Assembly (NCBI GenBank): GCA_900318545.1
Contig: ONLC01000131.1
Span: 1 to 6,941, forward strand
DNA length: 6,941 nucleotides
DNA from: an uncultured Eubacteriales bacterium
GTDB lineage: Bacteria > Bacillota > Clostridia > Oscillospirales > Ruminococcaceae
Reading direction: 5' to 3'
Positions 1 through 5,740 of this stretch are shown piece after piece. The notes under the pieces were generated by a model. The model was not told the origin of the DNA and did no database searches. It saw only the letters and a program-made list of their open reading frames with translations. How positions within the stretch are numbered: the first letter of the stretch is position 1; each line of letters starts with the position of its first letter. Both the position numbers and the translations under genes were made by a program.

Positions 1-1560
1 GGTATCTACCATTTTGAAAACTGCGTGAACTGGTCTTTCAACAGGCTTTCCTGTCAGACGCTCTATCACCTTATCGGTGTAACCGAGCTTCTTTGCTTCA
101 AGGTAGGTCTCAAAGCTGTTATCTGTTTTGAGTGTGTTCTCCATATCTATAAGCTTTGTGAGCTTATAGAGGAACCACTCATCTATCTTTGTTATCTCGT
201 GTATCTCATCGACGGTAACTCCCCGTCTGAGCGCTTCGTAAACCACGAAGATACGCTCATCGGTGCAGTCATGCAGTCTTTCCCTGACAGTCTCATCGTC
301 AAGGTCTGCCATTTTCGGTGAGATAAGGCAGTCGTGACCTATCTCGGCACCACGGACAGCCTTCATTATGGCCTGCTCAAAGGTCGAGCCTATAGCCATT
401 ACTTCGCCCGTAGCCTTCATCTGAGTGCCGAGCTCACGCTTTGCATATACGAACTTGTCAAACGGCCACTTGGGGAGCTTAACTACAACGTAGTCGAGTG
501 CAGGCTCAAAGCAGGCGTAGGTCTTGCCCGTTACAGCGTTCTTGATCTCATCAAGAGTGTAGCCTATTGCGATCTGGGCTGCTACCTTTGCGATAGGATA
601 GCCTGTCGCCTTTGAAGCCAGTGCCGATGAACGTGAAACTCTCGGGTTTACTTCGATAACGGCATACTCAAACGAATCAAACGAATCGGGATTAAGTGCG
701 AACTGACAGTTGCAGCCGCCCTCTACCTTCAGAGTATCTATAATCTTCAGTGCGGCAGAACGCAGCATCTGATATTCCTTGTCAGCAAGTGTTACCGCAG
801 GAGCGATAACGATAGAATCACCCGTGTGAACTCCTACAGGATCAAAGTTCTCCATAGAGCAGACTGTTATAACGTTGCCCTTTGAATCACGCATAACCTC
901 GAACTCGATCTCTTTCCAGCCTGCGATGCTCTTCTCAACAAGAACCTGAGTGATAGGTGAAAGATACAGACCGTTTCTTGTTATCTCACGAAGCTCCTCT
1001 TCGTTGTTGACGATTCCTCCGCCTGTTCCGCCAAGGGTGAAGGCAGGTCTGATTATCAGCGGATATCCGATACCGGGCTGATTTGCAAAATCAACAGCCT
1101 CCTCTACCGTGTTTACAACAAGCGAGGGTATGCAGGGCTGACCGATAGACTCCATAGTGTCCTTGAAAAGCTGCCTGTCCTCGGCCTTGTCGATAGTTTC
1201 GGGATTAGCTCCCAAGAGCTTTACTCCGTACTCCTCAAGGAAGCCCTCCTTTGCAAGCTGCATTGAAAGTGTCAGTCCTGTCTGACCGCCAAGTGTTGAG
1301 AGCAGGCTGTCGGGACGCTCCTTCTTTATAACTCTTCTTACAGTTTCAAGGGTAAGGGGCTCAATATATATCTTGTCTGCCATTGCACTGTCAGTCATGA
1401 TAGTTGCAGGGTTTGAGTTTATAAGTATTACCTCAAGACCCTGCTGTTTGAGAGCACGGCAGGCCTGTGTTCCTGCATAGTCGAACTCAGCGGCCTGACC
1501 TATAACGATAGGACCCGAACCGATCACCAGTACTCTTTTTATATCCTTATTCAGCGGCAT
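1..1560 (-). CDS. carB: Carbamoyl-phosphate synthase large subunit, N-terminal half (runs off the left edge)
   Basis: Large, ammonia-using subunit of carbamoyl-phosphate synthase, which makes carbamoyl phosphate for pyrimidines and arginine in the cytoplasm. The first 520 codons are present; the family is usually about 1060-1070 residues, so the C-terminal half lies outside the window. The start MPLNKDIKRVLVIGSG, the segment INSNPATIMTD (about 47-57), GGQTGL (91-96), EDR with R129, and RPAFTLGGTGGG starting at R171 are those of the first (carboxyphosphate) ATP-grasp domain. The visible end, around VFKMVDT, lies in the oligomerisation domain. The ATG lies 4 nt after the carA stop, with a GGGAGTGA ribosome site inside the end of carA, so the two are one operon and probably translationally coupled. 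The frame is open throughout and nothing looks broken. Confidence 0.97.
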   Translation of the reverse strand, partial: MPLNKDIKRVLVIGSGPIVIGQAAEFDYAGTQACRALKQQGLEVILINSNPATIMTDSAMADKIYIEPLTLETVRRVIKKERPDSLLSTLGGQTGLTLSMQLAKEGFLEEYGVKLLGANPETIDKAEDRQLFKDTMESIGQPCIPSLVVNTVEEAVDFANQPGIGYPLIIRPAFTLGGTGGGIVNNEEELREITRNGLYLSPITQVLVEKSIAGWKEIEFEVMRDSKGNVITVCSMENFDPVGVHTGDSIVIAPAVTLADKEYQMLRSAALKIIDTLKVEGGCNCQFALNPDSFDSFEYAVIEVNPRVSRSSALASKATGYPIAKVAAQIAIGYTLDEIKNAVTGKTYACFEPALDYVVVKLPKWPFDKFVYAKRELGTQMKATGEVMAIGSTFEQAIMKAVRGAEIGHDCLISPKMADLDDETVRERLHDCTDERIFVVYEALRRGVTVDEIHEITKIDEWFLYKLTKLIDMENTLKTDNSFETYLEAKKLGYTDKVIERLTGKPVERPVHAVFKMVDT

Positions 1561-1564
1561 CCTA

Positions 1565-2647
1565 TCACTCCCTTTCCTTAGCCTTGTCTATCATTGAAAC
1601 GAACTCGTCAAACAGGAAGCCTGTATCAAGAGGACCTCCGCAGGCCTCGGGGTGGAACTGCACCGAGAAAGCAGGCTCGTTTGTGTATCTTACACCCTCG
1701 CAGGTGCCGTCATTGGCATTTATGTAGAGAGCCTTAGCATTCTCAGGAAGCGAGTCGGTATCAACTGCGTAGCCGTGATTCTGAGAGGTGATATACACTC
1801 TGCCTGTTTCGGTATTTTCACAGGGCTGGTTTGCACCTCTGTGACCGTATTTAAGCTTTGAGGTAGCTGCTCCGTGAGCCAGTGCCAGAAGCTGATGTCC
1901 GAGGCAGATACCAAAGGTAGGTATCCTGTTCGGGATAAGCTTTTTGAGCTCGGCTATTATCTCCTTGTTCTCGGCAGGGTCTCCCGGGCCGTTTGAAAGC
2001 ATGATGCCGTCGGGAGCAAGCTCCTGCACTCTTTCAGCACTTGTATAAGCAGGCACTACCGTTACCTCGCAGCCACGCTTCACAAGCTCACGGCCGATAT
2101 TGTGCTTTGCACCGAAGTCGAAAAGCGCCACTCTTCTCTTGATCTCGCCCTCGGGCTTGAAGGTCTGCTCTTTATCGCAGGTGGTGTTCTTTACCGCATC
2201 TCTGATCTCATATTGTCTGAGGTCTGTCAGTCCGAAGCTTGAGCCCTCGGGAACGATCTTTCCGTTCATAACGCCCGACTCTCTCACGATTTTGGTGAGC
2301 TGTCTGGTATCTATTCCGTACAGACCGACAATATTATTTTGCTTTAAAAAAGTGTCAAGATCGCCCTCGCAACGGAAATTGCTGGGTTCTTGACACCAAT
2401 CTCTGACAATATAGCCTCTTACGTGAGGACACTCGCTTTCAAAATCCTCGGGAATAACTCCGTAATTACCAATAAGCGGAAAAGTCTGAACAACTATCTG
2501 TCCGTAATAGCTCGGATCAGTCAGTGTTTCAAGATAGCCCGTCATTGCCGTAGTGAAAACTATCTCACCGATAGCCTCGCCGTCAGCACCGAAGCTCTTG
2601 CCTTCAAATATAGTACCGTTTTCCAGTATCAGATATGACTTCTGCAC
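1565..2647 (-). CDS. carA: Carbamoyl-phosphate synthase small (glutaminase) subunit
   Basis: This 360-residue protein hydrolyses glutamine and passes ammonia to CarB. The N-terminal CarA domain (about 1-150) starts YLILENGTIFEGKSFG and includes FTTAMTGYLE. The class I glutamine amidotransferase domain (about 170-355) has the oxyanion segment SNGPGDP (218-224), the nucleophile C248 in GICLGHQ, and H332/E334 in FHPEA, so the catalytic triad is intact. Length is normal for the family. The start is GTG at 2647, chosen because GGAGGAG lies 4 nt upstream and the protein then begins at the usual point. A promoter lies about 40 bp upstream, giving a leader of only about 30 nt. That leaves no room for a PyrR-type attenuator, so control is more likely at initiation through the palindrome at 2708-2724. 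Confidence 0.97.
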   Translation of the reverse strand: MQKSYLILENGTIFEGKSFGADGEAIGEIVFTTAMTGYLETLTDPSYYGQIVVQTFPLIGNYGVIPEDFESECPHVRGYIVRDWCQEPSNFRCEGDLDTFLKQNNIVGLYGIDTRQLTKIVRESGVMNGKIVPEGSSFGLTDLRQYEIRDAVKNTTCDKEQTFKPEGEIKRRVALFDFGAKHNIGRELVKRGCEVTVVPAYTSAERVQELAPDGIMLSNGPGDPAENKEIIAELKKLIPNRIPTFGICLGHQLLALAHGAATSKLKYGHRGANQPCENTETGRVYITSQNHGYAVDTDSLPENAKALYINANDGTCEGVRYTNEPAFSVQFHPEACGGPLDTGFLFDEFVSMIDKAKERE

Positions 2648-2684
2648 ACTTAGCTCCTCCTTTAGTCATTTTTTCAGCAATACT

Positions 2685-2713
2685 ATTATAGCACAATCCC
2701 CTCTCTTTGTAAA
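2685..2713 (-). promoter_or_regulatory. carAB promoter
   Basis: On the minus strand, -35 TTTACA (2708-2713) is followed by a 17-nt spacer and -10 TATAAT (2685-2690) with an extended TGC just upstream. The predicted start is near 2678, about 30 nt before the carA GTG. The spacing and hexamers fit a vegetative sigma-A promoter very well. Confidence 0.8.
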
Positions 2714-2724
2714 GGCGCTTTACA
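2708..2724. promoter_or_regulatory. Inverted repeat over the carAB -35 box, operator candidate
   Basis: TGTAAAG (2708-2714), GCG, CTTTACA (2718-2724) is a perfect 7-bp inverted repeat with a 3-bp centre. One arm contains the carAB -35 hexamer, so a bound protein would block RNA polymerase. It does not match an operator I know with certainty. The regulator is not identified in this window. Confidence 0.5.
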
Positions 2725-2871
2725 TTTTTTTAAGATTTTTTATCAATGCCGTTCCCTGCCGTGTCTGAATTTGTTTCAGGGACATTTTTTGTACACTTAA
2801 TCTTATTTCCGAGAAAATAAAGTCGGCTATGTACTATATTAAGTCGGAAGCTGACAGGTATAAGACTACTA
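2725..2871. other. Gene-free gap between the pflA terminator and the carAB promoter
   Basis: No convincing gene is visible. The stretch is AT-rich with several A/T runs. It holds a weak imperfect hairpin, TCCCTG (about 2753) with CAGGGA (about 2777), followed on the plus strand by TTTTTT. It also has two direct copies of AGTCGG (2821-2826 and 2842-2847), 21 bp apart. No function is assigned. Confidence 0.5.
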
Positions 2872-2907
2872 TAAAAAAAGAAAGCCTCTGCGTTCAGTCC
2901 GCAGAGG
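2872..2907 (-). terminator. Intrinsic terminator of pflA
   Basis: On the minus strand, CCTCTGCG (2900-2907) pairs with CGCAGAGG (2885-2892) around a 7-nt loop. It is followed by CTTTCTTTTTTT. The pflA stop codon (2894-2896) lies within the loop, so the terminator begins inside the coding sequence. It separates pflA from carAB. Confidence 0.85.
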
Positions 2908-3661
2908 TCTGCTTTTTACGTCTGAGCTCTTCTCTGAGCCCTCTCAATATAGTTTCCCTTGCCTTTACAGCCTCAGCCTTTGAAAGTGCAGGCGTGTCAC
3001 CGAGGGGATATTCAAGCCCCAGCTGTTCGTACTTTGCCTTACCCATAGTGTGATAAGGCAAAACATCAATCGCTTTGAGCATTTTAAGCCCTGAGATAAA
3101 AGCTCCCAGACGCAGAAGCTCTCCCTCGTCATCGGTTATTCCGGGAACTATTACATGACGTATCCATATCGGCACAGCATGGTCACTTACAAACCTTGCA
3201 AACGCAAGTATATTATCATTATAATGACCCGTCAGCTTTTTGTGTTCCTCACGGTCTATATGCTTGATGTCAAGCATCACAAGATCGGTGGATTTCAACA
3301 ACTGTACATATTTTTGTACAGTGTCTTCATTGTTCGGCTCAAAGCAGATACCGCTGGTATCAAGACAAGTGTGTATACCCCTTGCCTTTGCCTTTTCAAA
3401 AAGCTCAGTCAGGAAGTCTATCTGCACAAGCGGCTCTCCGCCCGTGCAGGTGATGCCGCCGCCCTTCATAAACTCCTTTACAGCATCATACTGCCCGAGA
3501 AGCTCATCAGCTGTCATTTCTGTGCCCTGCCCGATCTTCCAAGTATCGGGATTATGGCAATACAGGCATCTCATAGGACAGCCCTGAAAGAATATCACAA
3601 ACCTTACTCCGGGTCCGTCCACCGTGCCGAAGCTTTCAGTTGAATGGATATGTCCTGTCAA
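2894..3661 (-). CDS. pflA: Pyruvate formate-lyase activating enzyme (radical SAM)
   Basis: This 255-residue radical-SAM activase abstracts a hydrogen from the conserved glycine of PFL to form the stable glycyl radical. The [4Fe-4S] ligands are C28, C32 and C35 in the CxxxCxxC motif of GCPMRCLYC. The SAM-binding GGEP is at 74-77. The N-terminus HSTESFGTVDGPG and the later WIRHVIVPGITD and VLPYHTMGK segments are typical of PFL activases. Length is close to E. coli PflA (246). The start is TTG at 3661, supported by AGAGGTGA about 6 nt upstream and by the conserved N-terminus beginning right there. The substrate is presumably the small glycyl-radical subunit at 5263-5514. The gene is 69 bp after the XRE gene, with its own promoter between and no terminator, so readthrough from the regulator gene is possible. 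Confidence 0.95.
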   Translation of the reverse strand: MTGHIHSTESFGTVDGPGVRFVIFFQGCPMRCLYCHNPDTWKIGQGTEMTADELLGQYDAVKEFMKGGGITCTGGEPLVQIDFLTELFEKAKARGIHTCLDTSGICFEPNNEDTVQKYVQLLKSTDLVMLDIKHIDREEHKKLTGHYNDNILAFARFVSDHAVPIWIRHVIVPGITDDEGELLRLGAFISGLKMLKAIDVLPYHTMGKAKYEQLGLEYPLGDTPALSKAEAVKARETILRGLREELRRKKQTSAD

Positions 3662-3693
3662 GTTCTGTCACCTCTTACAATTGATCTGATATT

Positions 3694-3722
3694 ATCATAC
3701 CACAACCGTATTCAAAAGTAAA
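3694..3722 (-). promoter_or_regulatory. Probable pflA promoter
   Basis: On the minus strand, -35 TTTACT (3717-3722) and -10 TATGAT (3694-3699) are 17 nt apart, with an extended TGG just before the -10. The -35 has four of six consensus bases. The predicted start is near 3687, leaving a leader of about 25 nt. Confidence 0.55.
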
Positions 3723-3730
3723 GTACCTGC

Positions 3731-3982
3731 TTATTTCTCGGCTTTGTTTTTCAATTCCTTTTCGATCTCAACAACAATATCGCTCATATTTACTCCGAGT
3801 GCCCTTGACAGCCTGTATAGAGTTTCAAGAGTCGGCTTTCTCTCACCACGCTCGATAGCACTAAGGTGAGTTCTTCCGATCCCTGCCAGTCCGCTCAGCA
3901 CCTCCTGAGACATTCTTCTCCAGCGTCTGTATCTGTATATAGCATCTCCCACGCACCGAGGGTCAAGTGTTTCTTTATCCAT
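3731..3982 (-). CDS. Small XRE-family helix-turn-helix regulator
   Basis: This 83-residue DNA-binding protein is essentially one HTH domain. Residues about 13-67 form a Cro/C1-type fold, with LSGLAGIGRTHLSAIERGER (29-48) as the helix-turn-helix and PTLETLYRLSRALGV following. A short charged tail (EIEKELKNKAEK) closes the protein, and there is no ligand or protease domain. The ATG at 3982 has GGGGTGAT 4-5 nt upstream. It is divergent from the 4192-5178 unit, and the shared gap carries repeated CAAATGT half-sites, so it likely represses itself and that unit; this is inferred from layout. It could also act on pflA just downstream. A phage-like or conjugative-element origin is possible, but no other mobile genes are visible. 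Confidence 0.88.
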   Translation of the reverse strand: MDKETLDPRCVGDAIYRYRRWRRMSQEVLSGLAGIGRTHLSAIERGERKPTLETLYRLSRALGVNMSDIVVEIEKELKNKAEK

Positions 3983-3999
3983 AAGATCACCCCAGTATT

Positions 4000-4029
4000 A
4001 TTATACGATACTATACAAGCACTTATGAA
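4000..4029 (-). promoter_or_regulatory. Probable promoter of the XRE regulator gene
   Basis: On the minus strand, -10 TATAAT (4000-4005) lies 18 nt from a weak -35 TTCATA (4024-4029). This -35 is only 8 bp from the -35 of the divergent promoter, so one bound repressor at 4033-4046 could affect both. Confidence 0.5.
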
Positions 4030-4031
4030 CG

Positions 4032-4088
4032 CAAATGTTGACATTTTACCTCAAATGTGTTATAATCTAACCGAACTGAACACATTTG
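4032..4088. repeat. Cluster of CAAATGT inverted half-sites, operator candidate
   Basis: AAATGT, TG, ACATTT (4033-4046) covers the P1 -35 box. CAAATGTGTT (4052-4061) and AACACATTTG (4079-4088) form a perfect 10-bp inverted repeat bracketing the P1 -10 and start point. The plus-orientation copies at 4032 and 4052 are 20 bp apart, about two helix turns. The natural candidate ligand is the XRE protein encoded next door; this is inference. Confidence 0.6.
4038..4066 (+). promoter_or_regulatory. Perfect-consensus promoter (P1) of the 4192-5178 unit
   Basis: TTGACA (4038-4043), a 17-nt spacer and TATAAT (4061-4066), with an extended TGT immediately before the -10. This is an exact sigma-A consensus. 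The predicted start is near 4073, giving a leader of about 120 nt. Both promoter elements overlap inverted repeats. Confidence 0.85.
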
Positions 4089-4140
4089 CTGACAATTCGG
4101 TTGTTAAAGTTTATTCATAAGATTATTAATTTTCTTCTTA

Positions 4141-4169
4141 TTGAAACAAAGTCCATTTAATGTTATAGT
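4141..4169 (+). promoter_or_regulatory. Possible second promoter (P2) close to the first gene
   Basis: TTGAAA (4141-4146), 17 nt, TATAGT (4164-4169), with TGT before the -10. Transcription would begin near 4176, just ahead of the ribosome site at 4179-4183. It lies outside the CAAATGT cluster, so it could supply basal expression. Confidence 0.45.
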
Positions 4170-4191
4170 CAAAACAACGGAGGTAATCATC

Positions 4192-4743
4192 ATGAAAAGA
4201 TTCAGTAACGCAGGAGACAAAATTCAGACATTGGCAGCCATTCTTGCTATTTTCGGCACCTTACTTATTTGTATTGTCCACATAATCGGGATAAACAAGT
4301 ATGATGAGCTTTATATCAATACTCAGAACTACAGCGATGGTAAAATAACGATCGAAGAAGTCGATGACAGCCGTCTGATCAAAACTGCGGTAAACCTGTT
4401 TACTGATAAGAGCTCCAAAAACGAGGATATAGTGCGTATCAGCATGATCATTCTGATGATAAAGAATCTGCTTGTATTCTGGTTCTGGATGCTTTTGCTT
4501 TATGCGTTCGGAGAGCTCTGCGAGAACGTTTTTGAGCTCAACCACAGCTCAAGAGTCACCTTTTACGATGAATACGAACGTTACAAGGAGGGACAGAAAA
4601 ACAAAAGCGGCCTTGAAAAAGAGCTGACGAACAACCCGGCTCTCGACAGTCAGCAGGTTTGGATATGCCCCTCATGCAGCAAGCAGAACAGGTTTTCAAG
4701 CCAGTCCTGCGTGGAATGCGGCTGCAAAAAGCCGCTGCAATAG
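4192..4743 (+). CDS. Two-helix membrane protein with C-terminal zinc ribbon
   Basis: This 183-residue protein of unknown function has a first membrane helix at about 11-33 (after GDKIQ) and a second at about 83-107 (ISMIILMIKN onward, ending LLLYAFGEL). The roughly 50-residue polar segment between them contains an acidic stretch. The C-terminus has a zinc-ribbon pattern: C159xxC162 and C173xxC176, with C178 one step further. The GDKIQ.LA and LLYAFGEL signatures recall a loose group of small zinc-ribbon membrane proteins common in Clostridia; this is from memory, and those I recall carry the ribbon at the N-terminus. The start at 4192 is chosen for GGAGG at 4179-4183, 8 nt upstream; an upstream TTG at 4141 lacks a ribosome site and is part of P2. 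Co-transcribed with the next gene, 21 bp away. Confidence 0.85.
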   Translation: MKRFSNAGDKIQTLAAILAIFGTLLICIVHIIGINKYDELYINTQNYSDGKITIEEVDDSRLIKTAVNLFTDKSSKNEDIVRISMIILMIKNLLVFWFWMLLLYAFGELCENVFELNHSSRVTFYDEYERYKEGQKNKSGLEKELTNNPALDSQQVWICPSCSKQNRFSSQSCVECGCKKPLQ

Positions 4744-4764
4744 CATCAAAAGGAGGAATCATCA

Positions 4765-5178
4765 ATGACAGAAAAGCTCGATATGTTAAACTGGGTAGTA
4801 TTCTTTGACCCCGACAAGAAACAATGTGACAAAGAAGAAGCCGGCAAATGGATATTACAGTTTTATAATTCTGAATTCGGAGATAAAATCTGCCAAAAGG
4901 CAGTTGACGAGGGTATCGTCGCACAGGCCAAGCACAGCAATGCCGAGTCGGGAGTATGCTGTTTCTATGTAGAGTGTGATGATACTGCTGCTCACAAACG
5001 CTGTATACAGTTCTTTCTTGATAACGACCTGATAAGAAAAACCAAAACAGGAAGGCTATATAACATCTCATACAAGCTTGATGAGCAGACCCGAAACAAC
5101 GAATACGGAGCTGACTTCAAGGCAGAAATAAAGCTTGCAGACTTTATTGACCTTGAAACAAGAGAGTGGAAAATATAA
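4765..5178 (+). CDS. Uncharacterised 137-residue cytoplasmic protein
   Basis: I do not recognise this protein with confidence. It is soluble and mixed in charge, with no signal peptide or membrane segment. It starts MTEKLDMLNWVVFFDPDKK and has a central region with five cysteines (C43, C65, C66, C71, C80). It ends AEIKLADFIDLETREWKI; similar endings occur in small hypothetical proteins of Clostridia (from memory). AGGAGG at 4751-4756 gives a strong start. Its leader, GGAGG then AATCATC then ATG, is nearly identical to that of the preceding gene, so the pair is probably expressed together and at similar strength. A role with the membrane zinc-ribbon protein is likely from the operon, but the function is unknown. 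Confidence 0.8.
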   Translation: MTEKLDMLNWVVFFDPDKKQCDKEEAGKWILQFYNSEFGDKICQKAVDEGIVAQAKHSNAESGVCCFYVECDDTAAHKRCIQFFLDNDLIRKTKTGRLYNISYKLDEQTRNNEYGADFKAEIKLADFIDLETREWKI

Positions 5179-5225
5179 AACCGGAATAAAAGAACTTGTT
5201 GTTCATAAAAATACCTCTTTCAAAA

Positions 5226-5257
5226 AAGGGCGGTACATCAAAAGATGTACCGCTCTT
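5226..5257. terminator. Bidirectional intrinsic terminator between convergent operons
   Basis: A 14-bp stem (5226-5239 with 5244-5257, one G-U pair) closes on an AAAA loop, with core GCGGTACATC and GATGTACCGC. On the minus strand it is followed by TTTTTT, ending the PFL operon 5 nt after its last stop. On the plus strand it is followed by TTGATTTTT, ending the 4192-5178 unit. Confidence 0.9.
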
Positions 5258-5262
5258 GATTT

Positions 5263-5514
5263 TTATAAGCTATCGTGGAAGGTTCTTGAAATTACATCGT
5301 CCTGCTGTTCTTTTGTGAGCTTTATAAAGTTCACAGCATAGCCCGATACCCTTATCGTAAGCTGAGGATATTTCTCGGGGTGAGCCTGCGCATCAAGAAG
5401 TGTTTCTCTGTTGAGCACATTAACATTCAGGTGATGTCCTCCCTTTTCGGCATAGCCGTCAAGCAGGCCGATCAGGTTTTCTACCTGAGCCTCATTCGGT
5501 TCATTGTTTGCCAT
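5263..5514 (-). CDS. Stand-alone glycyl-radical subunit of pyruvate formate-lyase (GrcA-like)
   Basis: This 83-residue protein corresponds to the C-terminal glycyl-radical domain of PFL. Residues 11-33 (NLIGLLDGYAEKGGHHLNVNV) and 34-54 (NRETLLDAQAHPEKYPQL) match the PFL C-terminus. RVSGYA places the radical glycine at G58, equivalent to E. coli PflB G734. It ends TKEQQDDVISRTF as PFL does. It probably docks on the PFL body (5730-6941) and is activated by PflA. The start is ATG at 5514, because GGAGG lies 9 nt upstream and the previous gene stops 4 nt before; an ATG at 5535 has no ribosome site. It is similar in concept to E. coli GrcA (127 residues), but here no full-length PFL chain accompanies it. 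The separate gene could be mistaken for a frameshifted pflB fragment; its own ribosome site and intact frame argue against that. Confidence 0.9.
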   Translation of the reverse strand: MANNEPNEAQVENLIGLLDGYAEKGGHHLNVNVLNRETLLDAQAHPEKYPQLTIRVSGYAVNFIKLTKEQQDDVISRTFHDSL

Positions 5515-5518
5515 ATTA

Positions 5519-5740
5519 CTAGTCCTCCGTTTCATCTATTGCAGTCTCCGTTGGCTGACAGCAGGCACCTTTTCCGCCCGAGCAGTCAGTGGATTTATAT
5601 CTTCTTACCTTCATTCCGTTCTCGCCCTCTTCGACCGAGACAGTAAGGTGTCCGTCGCCCGATGCTATAAGTTTGTCGATCATTTCAACAAGCTCATCAA
5701 GCTGACCGTTATCCTCGTCCTTAGTTACATTATACCCCAT
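5519..5740 (-). CDS. 73-residue cysteine-containing protein between the PFL parts
   Basis: Unrecognised small protein, too short to be called from length alone. It starts ATG at 5740, overlapping the PFL body by 11 bp, with GAGGGA 8 nt upstream, and stops 4 nt before the glycyl-radical gene. Residues 15-36 (DELVEMIDKLIASGDGHLTV...) align without gaps to residues 12-33 of the glycyl-radical protein, with 7 identities (L, D, G, H, L, V, V) and several conservative changes. The radical loop RVSGYA is absent; instead there is a stretch TDCSGGKGACCQ with C53, C60 and C61. The end is acidic (ETAIDETED). It may be an adaptor, a redox or metal-binding partner, or a decayed duplicate of the radical domain. 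Its placement inside the operon suggests it works with PFL; the role is inferred. Confidence 0.75.
   Translation of the reverse strand: MGYNVTKDEDNGQLDELVEMIDKLIASGDGHLTVSVEEGENGMKVRRYKSTDCSGGKGACCQPTETAIDETED

Noticed and set aside
25..615. Plus-strand reading frames at the left end
   Set aside because: They are complements of carB, whose frame is open and well conserved.
2648..2684. Riboswitch or PyrR attenuator ahead of carA
   Set aside because: The predicted leader is only about 30 nt and holds no competing hairpins.
2819..2847. AGTCGG direct repeats 21 bp apart as regulator sites or short repeats
   Set aside because: Only two 6-bp copies, upstream of the carAB promoter by more than 100 bp; this may be chance.
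3155..3643. 162-residue plus-strand reading frame
   Set aside because: It is antisense to pflA, which is clearly the real gene.
5263..5740. pflB broken by sequencing errors or recent frameshifts
   Set aside because: Two separate shifts would be needed, and the middle 73 residues do not match the PFL chain. Each small gene has a ribosome site and tight spacing, and the body has a distinct tail.
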